NCBI RefSeq assembly: GCF_001693755.1
Contig: NZ_LYST01000044.1
Location: 1-64,000 of the forward strand
Origin: Gilliamella sp. wkB171
GTDB lineage: Bacteria > Pseudomonadota > Gammaproteobacteria > Enterobacterales > Orbaceae
Direction of reading: 5' to 3'
DNA length: 64,000 nt
The notes beneath the pieces were generated by a model that ran no database searches, was not told where the DNA came from, and saw only the letters and a program-made list of their open reading frames with translations. Positions within the stretch are counted from its first letter, which is position 1, and every line of letters begins with the position of its first letter. Positions 10,066 to 19,966 of the stretch are shown piece after piece. The position numbers and the translations under genes were made by a program.

Positions 10066-10107
10066 ATAAAAAGAGCGTCATCATTTTAATAAAAATTTAA
10101 ACGCTCT
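10066..10107 (-). terminator. Terminator of the beta-glucoside PTS operon
   Basis: AGAGCGT (10072-10078) and ACGCTCT (10101-10107) form a 7-base-pair stem; read on the minus strand it is followed by TTTTTATTTC. It lies 35 bases after the IIC stop. Confidence 0.7.
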
Positions 10108-10141
10108 AATAAGAATCAAAGGCAGACTATAGGTTCTGTAT

Positions 10142-11476
10142 TTAACTATTTGCCTTTTGTTGTTCTCCTTTAAAAAGTTTGTTGTCGTATAACTTTACAA
10201 AAGGTAAATAAATCAATAATGCTAAAATAGCCGAAAGTATAGCAACAATCGCGGCTTTATAATCTCCACCTGTGCCAATAAAAGCGCCTAATCCTGCTGG
10301 GGATGGCCAAGGCACTAAAGCAATAATAGGATTCATAAAATCACTATTTATAGCAAAATAACCCAACGTACCACAAGCCATTGGCGCTAATAAGAATGGT
10401 ATGGCAAGATATGGATTATAAACGATTGGCATACCAAAGATAACAGGTTCATTAATATTGAAAATGGCAGGCACAACCGAAGCTCGACCTAATATTTTTA
10501 ATTGACTAGATTTAGCAAAAAAAGCAATAAAAAAGGTCATTAATAGCGTTGAGCCAGATCCGCCTAAAATGACTAATGAATTATTAAATTCACCAGCAAA
10601 AGGAATATGTGAACCAGAAGCATTTTCAGCCATATTGGCTAACATTATTGGCGTTATAAACGCACCGATAATACTAGCACCATGAATACCAACAACCCAA
10701 AGTGCATGAATTAAAAATAGAATTACCATGATACCAAGCCAACTTTTGGTTAGATTGGTCACAAAAGTAAATGGCACACCAATAATATCAAAAATATCGG
10801 TACCAAAGTAAATTAAAATGCCATTAAGAATGATGACAGTAAATGCGATGACAAATGTTGGAATTAAAGCTGTGAACGATCGAGAAACACCTAATGGAAC
10901 AGTTTCGGGCATTTTGACAACCCAATTGCGTCTAACACAAACAAAATAAAGTTGAGTTGCAACTATCGCCATGACAATAGCAATAAAAATACCCGAAGTA
11001 CCTAACCGAAAAATAAAAGGTTTTAAGCGTAAACCATTAAAAACCAATTCTGTTGTATCATTAAGTAAAACTACAGAGCCATTTTTCAAAACAAGCTCAG
11101 GTAAAGTCATAATAAAAGCAAATATGGAAAGCATGGCTCCATTGAGTGGACTAACTTTTAAACCCGTCTCTTCTTGTTCAATTTTAGTTAGTTCATAGCC
11201 AACAACAATATTAAAATAGATCGCTAAAATCCCCATGGTTGCTGTATTAGCAATCATATAAAGATCACTTATTCGAAAAATCGTATTCTCAAATAGACTT
11301 TCTAAACCAGTAAAAGTCATCGGTAATGTATTAAAAACTAAAAACATCGATCCTACGATACAAAAAGGAATTGATGCCATACCTGCCGCCATCACTGCTC
11401 GTACAATTTTAAATTGTGATATTTTTGCCATAGGCGACATCAAATACTTTTGTAAAAACATAAATCCAGTATTCAT
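10142..11476 (-). CDS. celB: PTS lactose/cellobiose-family transporter, subunit IIC
   Basis: 444 residues, about ten membrane helices. Belongs to the EIIC lactose/cellobiose/chitobiose family: GIHGASIIGAFITPIM, LGGSGSTLLMTFF, the FNINEPVIFGMPIVYNP substrate-site block and PWPSPAGLGAFIGTGGD near the end. It imports and phosphorylates beta-glucosides with the IIA and IIB subunits of the same operon; the product would be cut by the 6-phospho-beta-glucosidase at 14.8 kb. Last gene of the operon, followed by a terminator. Cellobiose, gentiobiose or aryl-beta-glucosides are all possible; the exact sugar is not shown. Confidence 0.9.
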   Translation of the reverse strand: MNTGFMFLQKYLMSPMAKISQFKIVRAVMAAGMASIPFCIVGSMFLVFNTLPMTFTGLESLFENTIFRISDLYMIANTATMGILAIYFNIVVGYELTKIEQEETGLKVSPLNGAMLSIFAFIMTLPELVLKNGSVVLLNDTTELVFNGLRLKPFIFRLGTSGIFIAIVMAIVATQLYFVCVRRNWVVKMPETVPLGVSRSFTALIPTFVIAFTVIILNGILIYFGTDIFDIIGVPFTFVTNLTKSWLGIMVILFLIHALWVVGIHGASIIGAFITPIMLANMAENASGSHIPFAGEFNNSLVILGGSGSTLLMTFFIAFFAKSSQLKILGRASVVPAIFNINEPVIFGMPIVYNPYLAIPFLLAPMACGTLGYFAINSDFMNPIIALVPWPSPAGLGAFIGTGGDYKAAIVAILSAILALLIYLPFVKLYDNKLFKGEQQKANS

Positions 11477-11490
11477 CTTGTTTTCCTCAT

Positions 11491-11976
11491 CTAATTAATG
11501 ATCGCTTGGTAAGCTAGAATTCTTTGATAGTGTTTATCTTTGTTACACTCAATCTTTTTCAATTTATAGAGCATTAACAGCGAAATAGTAAGACACCCTA
11601 ATAAGAGTGCAAAAATGGTACTTAATGTTGTTGGTGCTACTTTTAAAAATGGAAAAAATAAATGAAACAGAGGGCTATAAACAGTAATAGTTACCACGCA
11701 ATAACTGATAAAAATGGTTTGATAAAATAACTTGGCAAAAGGTAATCTATTTTGATGTTGCCGATATAATTTAATTTGTTCAAAGCTGGTTAATGTGCCT
11801 AGAATAAAAATCATAGCTGGTAAAATAGCCATAAATGACAGTGAACCAAGTAGAAATACCAACCAATAGAGATTTAAAAATAGGAACAACGCGGTGCTGT
11901 AACGAATGGCTAAAAAGCGATTGAAATAAAGGTTAGTTAAACTCGCTTTCTGATGTATTTTCAACTGTTTTTCCAT
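11491..11976 (-). CDS. Small membrane protein of the PTS operon, unknown function
   Basis: 161 residues from the ATG at 11974-11976, which has GAGG 12 bases upstream, 8 bases after the IIA stop. Four hydrophobic segments are visible (about 25-45, 46-66, 90-110, 118-138) between short basic loops, with a Lys-rich C terminus. I do not recognise the family. Its place between the IIA and IIC genes suggests a role tied to the transporter, such as assembly or regulation; that is inference only. Confidence 0.7.
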   Translation of the reverse strand: MEKQLKIHQKASLTNLYFNRFLAIRYSTALFLFLNLYWLVFLLGSLSFMAILPAMIFILGTLTSFEQIKLYRQHQNRLPFAKLFYQTIFISYCVVTITVYSPLFHLFFPFLKVAPTTLSTIFALLLGCLTISLLMLYKLKKIECNKDKHYQRILAYQAIIN

Positions 11977-11984
11977 GATTAGAT

Positions 11985-12335
11985 TCAACCTCGTAATTTT
12001 TCGGTAAGCTGATGATTAAGCTCGTACAGATGGACCATTTCAATGGCAATTTCTCGCATAGTCATGGTTGTCATTAAATGATCTTGTGCGTGCACCATAA
12101 TAATTTCCATGTTGATTTTGATGCCATTAGCATAACTTTGCAGTAAACCAGTTTGCGATTTGTGTGCTTGAAGAATCTCATCATTGGCTTGTTCAAGGAG
12201 TTGTTTTGCCAAGTTAAAATCAGCTTGCCGCATAGCGTTAAATGCATCATGAATTTTGGTTTTGGCATTACCACTATGTAAAATAATGTTAAAAGCAATC
12301 AATTGAATATCATCGGAACTCATTTCATCATTCAT
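11985..12335 (-). CDS. chbA: PTS lactose/cellobiose-family subunit IIA
   Basis: 116 residues from the ATG at 12333-12335, which is preceded by AGGAG at 8 bases; longer in-frame starts run back into the regulator gene. All-helical IIA of the lactose/cellobiose type: IQLIAFNIILHSGNAKTKIH, LLEQANDEILQAHKSQTGLL with the phosphorylated His in the QAHK motif, and HAQDHLMTTMTMREIAIEM. It receives phosphate from HPr and passes it to IIB. The start overlaps the end of the regulator gene by 8 bases. Confidence 0.93.
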   Translation of the reverse strand: MNDEMSSDDIQLIAFNIILHSGNAKTKIHDAFNAMRQADFNLAKQLLEQANDEILQAHKSQTGLLQSYANGIKINMEIIMVHAQDHLMTTMTMREIAIEMVHLYELNHQLTEKLRG

Positions 12336-14349
12336 TGCTATGCTCCTTTTCAATAAGTTGAATAAAAAGTTGTCTAAATTGGTTAAAATTTTGCGTTTTG
12401 AGTAATTTTGCTTGCATATCAAGGCTATCTATTAAATTGACAATTGCTTTAGTCATCATCGCTAAGTTGGGATTTTGATAAATAGACGGTGAAATCAAAA
12501 AAACAAAATGTATTTTCGGGTGATTTTGCTGCCAAAATAGCCCTTCAGGAATAAGAGCGATGCCTATTTTTGACAACTTGCCTACAGGCTCAGCCGGATG
12601 AGGGACGGCAATGGTGTCACTAAAAAAAATATCGCCTAGTAACGAACGCTTATCTATCTGTTTTAGCATTTTATTTGTATAACAACAGGATTCATTTATC
12701 GATAATCGATCCAGTAATCGAACTAACAATTCATCTTTTGATATAGGATGTTGGCAGATACAAAAATAGTCGGCACTTAAATCATCAATAACTTGCTCAA
12801 TATGCGTTAATTCACCTGAAACATTAGGTATTACTTTGTTGATTTGGGTACGATTAACAAAATTAAAGTGTTTTTTTGAAGCAAGATAACAACGGATTTT
12901 TTGCACATCGTCTTCAGTAAAAAATACAGAGACTTGAAAAACGGGAATTTTAAACACTTTTGATGAAAGATCGACGGAAGAGATGATAAAATCGACCTCA
13001 TCTAACATTTCGGGATCAATTTCATAATATCCTCGTGTGTCGACAATTTTAATTCGTTCTTGAAATTCACGTTCAACTCGATTTTTTAATAGTTGTGCAC
13101 TACCTAAGCCTGTAGCACAAATAATTAAAACTTTCGCTTTTTGTTCATTTTTAAGTTTTTCAATTGATGCTAGAAAATGGAGAGCCAAATAACCCCACTC
13201 ATCATCTTGAATTGAATACTTGTTTAAATTGGGAAGCTGGCTAAAATAATGTTTTACCAATTCAAACAGTTCCGCCGAACAGGTTTTGATTTCTTTAAGT
13301 AAGGGATTTTCTAATTTTATATTTTGTTCTAAGCGTACTAACATCGGTTTTAGATGCTGTACTAACCCATTTTTTAACTGCTCATCGTTCAAAAATGGAT
13401 AACCTGTTTCATGTTGAATTTTGACTAGCAAATTGCTCAACATTGTGCTTAATTGGCTATCTAAATTCTGCTCAATAACATTGGATTTACTCATCAAATG
13501 TAAAGTTAAATACATCTGCTCTTCTTTAGGGAACGAAAATCCAATTACTACTTCAATTCGATTAATAATTTTTTGAGCTACTTGGTATTCTAAGGTGTGA
13601 TTAGCTGAACTTGGCAAATCAAGATTTTGAATAAATAATCCTGATTGTAAACGTTTTATACTCAACGCCAAATGCAACACAATATTTTGCATCATTACAT
13701 CTGATAGTTTAATTTTTGCTTCACGACATTCATCTAAAATAATAATGGTTAAAGTATCAAAACTTATTACATCACTAAATTTATTGAGATAACTTAAGCG
13801 GTGTAAAAAATTGAGTGTTTCTTCATGAAAAAAATAGCTCATAATGAAATGTCGCTTTGCTTTTTCTGCACCATCTACATAAAACAAGCTGCGATTTTTT
13901 TTTAAAGTAAGTTCAAAAGGTTGAAGTTGAAGCTTGATATCTTGCATATCTTTGCATAATTGCGATGTACTAATAAATAACTGTTCTGATAATGTTTCAA
14001 TATCTATTGTTTGGCTTTCAAGTAATAAAAGATTAAGGATATGGTGTTTTCTTTGGCAAAGTTCTCGACAATTAACTTGTTCTTGATTGGGATCCAATAA
14101 GTGATGTTTAATTAAAAATTGATTAAATACTGTTCTATCTTTTACTTGTAGTTGGTATCCGTAGCCTTGCTTACTCACAACAATGGCACCATTTTCTTCA
14201 ATGAGTGATTTGAGATCATGAAGATAAGTACGTACCGTTCTATCTGATAACGACAACTCTTTTGCGAGCAAGGCACTACTTTTGAATATATTTTTAGAAC
14301 AGACCATTAAAGCAATAAGGTCACGTTGTTTGTTTTTTATCATTATCAT
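12328..14349 (-). CDS. PRD and PTS-domain transcriptional regulator (LicR/MtlR type)
   Basis: 673 residues from the ATG at 14347-14349 (AGG five bases upstream). Domains in order: N-terminal HTH (about 10-60, SLSDRTVRTYLHDLKSLIEE), a second HTH-like region (about 110-150), two PTS regulation domains (about 175-390) with conserved His (VLHLALSIKRLQS; YLTLHLMS; YLALHFLAS), a IIB-like domain with ICATGLGSAQLLKNR (about 400-480), and a C-terminal type-2 IIA-like domain with DTIAVPHPAEPV carrying a candidate phospho-His. This is an activator family controlled by sugar- and HPr-dependent phosphorylation. It sits inside the operon it probably controls, between IIB and IIA. Confidence 0.88.
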   Translation of the reverse strand: MIMIKNKQRDLIALMVCSKNIFKSSALLAKELSLSDRTVRTYLHDLKSLIEENGAIVVSKQGYGYQLQVKDRTVFNQFLIKHHLLDPNQEQVNCRELCQRKHHILNLLLLESQTIDIETLSEQLFISTSQLCKDMQDIKLQLQPFELTLKKNRSLFYVDGAEKAKRHFIMSYFFHEETLNFLHRLSYLNKFSDVISFDTLTIIILDECREAKIKLSDVMMQNIVLHLALSIKRLQSGLFIQNLDLPSSANHTLEYQVAQKIINRIEVVIGFSFPKEEQMYLTLHLMSKSNVIEQNLDSQLSTMLSNLLVKIQHETGYPFLNDEQLKNGLVQHLKPMLVRLEQNIKLENPLLKEIKTCSAELFELVKHYFSQLPNLNKYSIQDDEWGYLALHFLASIEKLKNEQKAKVLIICATGLGSAQLLKNRVEREFQERIKIVDTRGYYEIDPEMLDEVDFIISSVDLSSKVFKIPVFQVSVFFTEDDVQKIRCYLASKKHFNFVNRTQINKVIPNVSGELTHIEQVIDDLSADYFCICQHPISKDELLVRLLDRLSINESCCYTNKMLKQIDKRSLLGDIFFSDTIAVPHPAEPVGKLSKIGIALIPEGLFWQQNHPKIHFVFLISPSIYQNPNLAMMTKAIVNLIDSLDMQAKLLKTQNFNQFRQLFIQLIEKEHSNE

Positions 14350-14433
14350 TTTTACCTGTGGCAACTAAAACCGCTATACAAAATATCGTGGTTAATTTTA
14401 TCTACGCGAAAAACTCACCGACCAAGGTAATAA

Positions 14434-14468
14434 GGCGCTGTTATTTAAGGCATAGCAAATACAGCGCC
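14434..14468 (-). other. Intercistronic hairpin between IIB and regulator genes
   Basis: GGCGCTGT (14434-14441) pairs with ACAGCGCC (14461-14468) around a 19-base loop. There is no good T run after it, so it is more likely an mRNA-processing or partial read-through element than a full terminator. It would reduce regulator-IIA-IIC expression relative to bglA-IIB. Confidence 0.5.
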
Positions 14469-14490
14469 AACCAATATATACAAATTTAAC

Positions 14491-14808
14491 TTAGTTAATA
14501 TTATCCTCAATCAACTTCGCTAATTGTTCAATCCCTGATTGGATAGGGATATAGGCTTGAAAAGGGATACTGACCACAGGCTTACCTACTTCATCACCTA
14601 ATTTTTTAAATTTATCAAACATCATCATGGTTTGCGGACTAATTAAAAAAAGTGCAAAGTCACTGTTTTTGATCATGTTAGTGCCTTCAGTGGCTGAAAC
14701 TGCATCAACGGTAAAAGCTTTATCTTCTTTTGCAAAAAATTCCGTGACTTTTTTTGCCATTAACGATGATGACATACCAGCAGCACAAATAATTAACGCT
14801 TTTTTCAT
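14491..14808 (-). CDS. chbB: PTS lactose/cellobiose-family subunit IIB
   Basis: 105 residues (E. coli ChbB 106). Starts MKKALIICAAGMSSSLMAKK: the phosphorylated Cys is residue 8 in the ICAAGMSSS loop. SDFALFLISPQTMMMFDKFK and the IPFQAYIPIQSGIEQLAKLI end are typical. The ATG at 14806-14808 has AGGAG 7 bases upstream; a longer frame would overlap bglA. It passes phosphate from IIA to the sugar on IIC. Confidence 0.93.
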   Translation of the reverse strand: MKKALIICAAGMSSSLMAKKVTEFFAKEDKAFTVDAVSATEGTNMIKNSDFALFLISPQTMMMFDKFKKLGDEVGKPVVSIPFQAYIPIQSGIEQLAKLIEDNIN

Positions 14809-14833
14809 AACTTCTCCTAATGAATTTGAATCG

Positions 14834-16279
<1,446 letters not shown>

Positions 16280-16385
16280 TTAAATGAGAGATTAAATTCA
16301 GTATAAAAGGAAAAAATTTGAATTACTAACCAACTTTTTCCGTATTGATCAGGAAAAATAGAAAATGAGGACATGATAAGGAAAA

Positions 16386-16406
16386 TTTATCTAACCTTTA
16401 GATAAA
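16386..16406. promoter_or_regulatory. Perfect inverted repeat upstream of the PTS operon (candidate operator)
   Basis: TTTATCTAA (16386-16394), spacer CCT, TTAGATAAA (16398-16406): nine-base arms, no mismatch, 122 bases before the bglA start. It is the only strong dyad I see in front of the operon and could bind the PRD/PTS regulator encoded within it. Inference only. Confidence 0.5.
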
Positions 16407-16903
16407 GCGATGAGATTGAGGAACTACTATAAAAATTTTATCTAATAAAAAAGGTGGTTGTACAAATTTGTTAAATAATTTTTTACTAAATAACTCGCAT
16501 TTTTTTAAAACGATTAAGCTTATGATAAGTTAATGATTAGGTTGTATAACGACTAATTTAATCCCCGTTCGACAAATCGATTCTAATTTATTAAGTGGTT
16601 ATTGATCGCCCTGACATACTGATTTGATTAGTTATTCTCTATTTTTACTTATATTTTTTCATTGATAATTAATCAATTCATAATAAATAGACTTAAATAA
16701 ATTTAAATTAATTTTATTTAGCAAATAACATACTTATATAGAACTTGAAAAAGCCAAAAAAGCTCAACATTTTTATCAATTTTTTGAAACAGTGATATTA
16801 AAGGATGAATGGATTGATAATCGGTTCATTTTATAATGATACTTAGACTAACTATTTTTTAATAAAATTTTATTGATATTCATTAAAATTTTTTTGAGTA
16901 TAA
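16407..16903. other. Intergenic region, no gene seen
   Basis: About 500 bases of AT-rich sequence between the PTS operon promoter region and the YciI-like gene. No reading frame with a ribosome-binding site, no RNA gene and no convincing repeat was seen. It must hold the distal part of the PTS operon control region. Confidence 0.5.
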
Positions 16904-17188
16904 TTAGATAAACACTTCAAACTGCTTCGCAAACTTTGTAGGTATAAATTCTATAAGTTCATATTGTGCAATTTGCTGAATACAAAATGGATCTTTTTGC
17001 ATTATTGCTATTGCCTGTTCACGACTCTCCGCACGACAAAGAATAATACCACCAATACGCGGGACTTTGCGGCCAGAAGCAATAAAATGTCCTGATTGAT
17101 AATGACGTTCTAAATAATCGATATGTTGTGGTAAGTATTTTTCTACTTCACTAACCGGCTTGAGGTAGGTAATTGAAAAAATGAACAT
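16904..17188 (-). CDS. YciI-like (YCII) family protein
   Basis: 94 residues, a ferredoxin-like dimeric alpha-beta barrel domain. YLERHYQSGHFIASGRKVPR and GGIILCRAESREQAIAIMQK followed by DPFCIQQIAQYELIEF match the YCII pattern, with the conserved His near residue 30 and the DPF motif. AAGAGA lies before the ATG. Biochemical role in this family is mostly unknown; some members are dehalogenase-like or act with small organic acids. Standalone gene. Confidence 0.8.
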   Translation of the reverse strand: MFIFSITYLKPVSEVEKYLPQHIDYLERHYQSGHFIASGRKVPRIGGIILCRAESREQAIAIMQKDPFCIQQIAQYELIEFIPTKFAKQFEVFI

Positions 17189-17311
17189 TTTAATCTCTTA
17201 ATTTAAATATAAATAAGCCAACCATACATGTTGGCTTGGATTATACTATTTTTTATTAATTATCAATTAAATAGCATTATGGTTTGTTAAAACAAGTATA
17301 CAACATTAAAG

Positions 17312-17542
17312 TTACGATTTAGCGACCCATTTGCCGTTTTCATCTTTATGATAAAGCTTTTCAACCGCCGACCAAGCAACACGGAAAGCAACTTGCTCAG
17401 GTGTACTATTATCTCGTCGCTTTTTAGGATCTTGATACTCTTTTATGGCACTATTAAATGCTTCTTTAAAAATATCTTGAGCATGAACGGGTAAAACATG
17501 TCGAACGGATTCTGGTAGGTCATCTCGTGTTTGATAAGGCAT
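17312..17542 (-). CDS. chaB: ChaB family protein
   Basis: 76 residues from the ATG at 17540-17542. Sequence MPYQTRDDLPESVRHVLPVH followed by AQDIFKEAFNSAIKEYQDPK is near-identical in pattern to E. coli ChaB (76 residues), described as a regulator of the ChaA cation antiporter, although no chaA is visible here. A GGGGGA stretch lies about 8 bases before this ATG; a start five codons earlier would include it. Monocistronic. Confidence 0.93.
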   Translation of the reverse strand: MPYQTRDDLPESVRHVLPVHAQDIFKEAFNSAIKEYQDPKKRRDNSTPEQVAFRVAWSAVEKLYHKDENGKWVAKS

Positions 17543-17751
17543 ATCACATTCCCCCATAAATTAATTATACATTATGGATAATTCTAAACGGTTATTGCGA
17601 ACTCAACTTTCAAAACAGCTAAGATTGAATTTAGTCTTATTTTATAGGAAATACAAGAATTATTAATCAATGAATTGTATTAATTTTTATCTAAATCAAT
17701 TTCGGGGTTAATAAAGCGGTGTAAAATTACACCACTTTATTGAATATCGAT

Positions 17752-18747
17752 TTAGTTATTTACATCAACTACAAAGCGACCTTTAATTTTATTTGCGATC
17801 ATCTTATTTGCCACTTCAGCACATTCATTTAATGTAATAGTCTGAGCTATATGAGAATACAGTTTTTCATCCATGTTTTCTGCTATCAATTGCCAAGCAG
17901 CAATTCGTTTATCATAGCTTGCCATCACACTATCCACACCTGCTAATGTGACGCCTCTTAAAATAAACGGAGCAACCGTTGCGGGTAAATCCATGCCTTG
18001 AGCAAGACCACAACAAGCGACAATGCCGCCATATTTAGTTTGCGCACAAATATTGGCTAATGTATAAGAACCAACTACGTCGATCGCCGCTGACCATAGC
18101 TCCTTTTGTAATGGTCGATTTGGCTCTTTCAAAGATTGGCTATCAATAATTTCCACTGCACCGAGTTTATGCAAATAATCTTTATCTGCCACTTTACTCG
18201 TAGAGGCAGTCACCTGATAACCTAATTTACTCAATATCACGATAGCAACTGAACCAACACCGCCTGTTGCACCAGTAACTAAAACTTTTCCATCTTCAGG
18301 TTTAACACCAAAATCAACAATACGTTTTACACACAATGCCGCTGTATATCCTGCGGTGCCAATAATCATCGATTGATAGGGTGTGATATTTTGGGGTAAA
18401 GGAATTAACCATTCCGATTTTAAATAAGCATATTGAGCAAAACATCCCCAATGGGTTTCACCACAACCCCAACCATTTAAAATAACCAAATCGCCGGATT
18501 GATAACGACCACTCTGACATTCAATTACCTCCCCTACTCCATCGATACCAGGAACCATTGGCCATTGTCTAACAATAGGACCGTTATTAGTTAATGCTAG
18601 TGCATCTTTATAATTGATACTTGAATAGTGAATTTGAACTAGAGTATCACCTTGTTGTTGCAGCAACTGTTGTTTTGTTATGGTTTTTAATGAATGTGAA
18701 AACCCATTTATCTCATCTTTTTCTAAAATAATGGCGCTCAATGACAT
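17752..18747 (-). CDS. acuI: Acrylyl-CoA reductase family protein (AcuI/YhdH)
   Basis: 331 residues (E. coli AcuI 324). Medium-chain reductase without zinc ligands: SSINYKDALALTNNGPIVRQ near residue 45, PMVPGIDGVGEV, the NADPH-binding VLVTGATGGVGSVAI near 155 and the CCGLAQGMDLPATVAPFILR end block, all diagnostic for the YhdH/AcuI group. It reduces acryloyl-CoA to propionyl-CoA and can detoxify acrylate-like electrophiles. Two TAGAC-N5-GTCTA palindromes lie 92-128 bases upstream and a TetR gene is directly behind them, so it is very probably a repressor-controlled, inducible gene. Confidence 0.9.
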   Translation of the reverse strand: MSLSAIILEKDEINGFSHSLKTITKQQLLQQQGDTLVQIHYSSINYKDALALTNNGPIVRQWPMVPGIDGVGEVIECQSGRYQSGDLVILNGWGCGETHWGCFAQYAYLKSEWLIPLPQNITPYQSMIIGTAGYTAALCVKRIVDFGVKPEDGKVLVTGATGGVGSVAIVILSKLGYQVTASTSKVADKDYLHKLGAVEIIDSQSLKEPNRPLQKELWSAAIDVVGSYTLANICAQTKYGGIVACCGLAQGMDLPATVAPFILRGVTLAGVDSVMASYDKRIAAWQLIAENMDEKLYSHIAQTITLNECAEVANKMIANKIKGRFVVDVNN

Positions 18748-18838
18748 ACATATTCCTTATTAAATTTTTGTAAATCGGATTGGGTAATTCACTACAAAAA
18801 AGCTTAGTAATAAAGTTAACTTATTGAATTACTGTTTA

Positions 18839-18875
18839 TAGACAAATAGTCTAAAGATTATAGACCGATCGTCTA
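18839..18875. promoter_or_regulatory. Two tandem TAGAC-N5-GTCTA operators before acuI
   Basis: TAGAC AAATA GTCTA (18839-18853) and TAGAC CGATC GTCTA (18861-18875), centres 22 bases apart, i.e. about two helical turns on the same face. The half-site is that of the NemR-type TetR box (TAGACC..GGTCTA). Best explained as binding sites of the TetR protein at 19003-19608. Confidence 0.75.
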
Positions 18876-19002
18876 GTTAATTGCAACAGATTACAATCAG
18901 ATATTTTGGTCCTAAATATGGCTTTTGTTTTAACGGATTAATTATGTTCGATAATTCAAAAAATGCGTAATATTTGTCTTACTATCAATAATCTTGTAGG
19001 GA

Positions 19003-19608
19003 TTAGTGGACAATTTTATCGAGAAACAGTTGAATAAAACGATCTAACGGATCAGATCGTTTTATTAACTTACTACGTGTCACCGCTCCTTCCCAACCAA
19101 TCCAAAAAAATTCAGCTAATGCCTTGCAGTCACTATTTGATTTTAGTTCACCACATTGCTGAGCAAGAAGTAGACATTCTTCAAGTTTAGCTTGCCAATT
19201 TAGCAAAATTTGTTCAAGAACTTTTGCGTATCCCTTTGGCAGTAAGGATTCTTCTTGAATTAATTCCCCAATTAAACAGCCTCGATTGTAATCATATTTT
19301 GCCATACCTTGCTTCGCATCTTCATAAAACGCTTGGATTCTAGCTAAAGGTGATGAAATTGCATTATTAGTTAGATGTTTATCTAATTTATGTATAAAAA
19401 AATTGTTGTATGAGGTAATAATGGCATGACCAAAATCCGCTTTACTTTTAAAGTAGTAATAAAAAGAACCTTTTGGTACCCCGACTTGTTTTAATATACT
19501 TTCAATATTTGATGATAAATAACCATATGTTGTCATTAACTCCATACCACTACGAATTAATGCTGTTTTAGTATCATTTCCTTTTTTCAAGAGTGTTTGA
19601 GATGACAT
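19003..19608 (-). CDS. TetR/AcrR family regulator (NemR/AcuR-like)
   Basis: 201 residues. N-terminal HTH with ESILKQVGVPKGSFYYYFKS (about 37-56), the classic TetR recognition helix, then an all-helical ligand-binding half containing NRGCLIGELIQEESLLPKGY and LAEFFWIGWEGAVTRSKL, similar to the NemR/AcuR C-terminal domain. A single Cys in RGCL (near 108) may sense electrophiles, as NemR does. Same strand as acuI with a 255-base gap holding the paired operators, so it probably represses acuI and not only itself. No strong ribosome-binding site is visible before the ATG. Confidence 0.85.
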   Translation of the reverse strand: MSSQTLLKKGNDTKTALIRSGMELMTTYGYLSSNIESILKQVGVPKGSFYYYFKSKADFGHAIITSYNNFFIHKLDKHLTNNAISSPLARIQAFYEDAKQGMAKYDYNRGCLIGELIQEESLLPKGYAKVLEQILLNWQAKLEECLLLAQQCGELKSNSDCKALAEFFWIGWEGAVTRSKLIKRSDPLDRFIQLFLDKIVH

Positions 19609-19688
19609 ATAAATAACGATTATTGAATTTTTACAAAATTATAGTTCTTTAATAATAAGCAGTCAGTGAAACAAAAGCAACTCGATTA

Positions 19689-19706
19689 TATAGTTAGTAA
19701 ACTATA
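19689..19706. promoter_or_regulatory. Inverted repeat upstream of the TetR gene
   Basis: TATAGTT (19689-19695), spacer AGTA, AACTATA (19700-19706), about 80 bases before the tetR start. It differs from the acuI operators. The rest of the 19609-19900 gap is AT-rich and shows nothing else. Confidence 0.35.
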
Positions 19707-19900
19707 CGACTATAATAGTTTAATAATGCTTGGAATAGTTAATGACAACTAAAAGTAGAAAAAATCACAATATTGATGCCTTATTTATTAACAATAAGAT
19801 AAATAAATCCTACTTATTAAAACTAAGTTTGATAAATAATTATGGTTTCAATCATTTTGATATCATTAGTGTTAATTACATTTTTTGAATAATCTCAATG

Positions 19901-19936
19901 AAAAACCGATACCCTACTTAAATAAGATATCGGTTT
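19901..19936 (-). terminator. Terminator of the autotransporter gene
   Basis: AAACCGATA (19903-19911) and TATCGGTTT (19928-19936) form a nine-base-pair stem; on the minus strand a TTTTT tail follows. It lies 31 bases after the autotransporter stop codon. Confidence 0.8.
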
Positions 19937-19966
19937 GTATAAAATAAAATTAGGATCTAACTTAAA

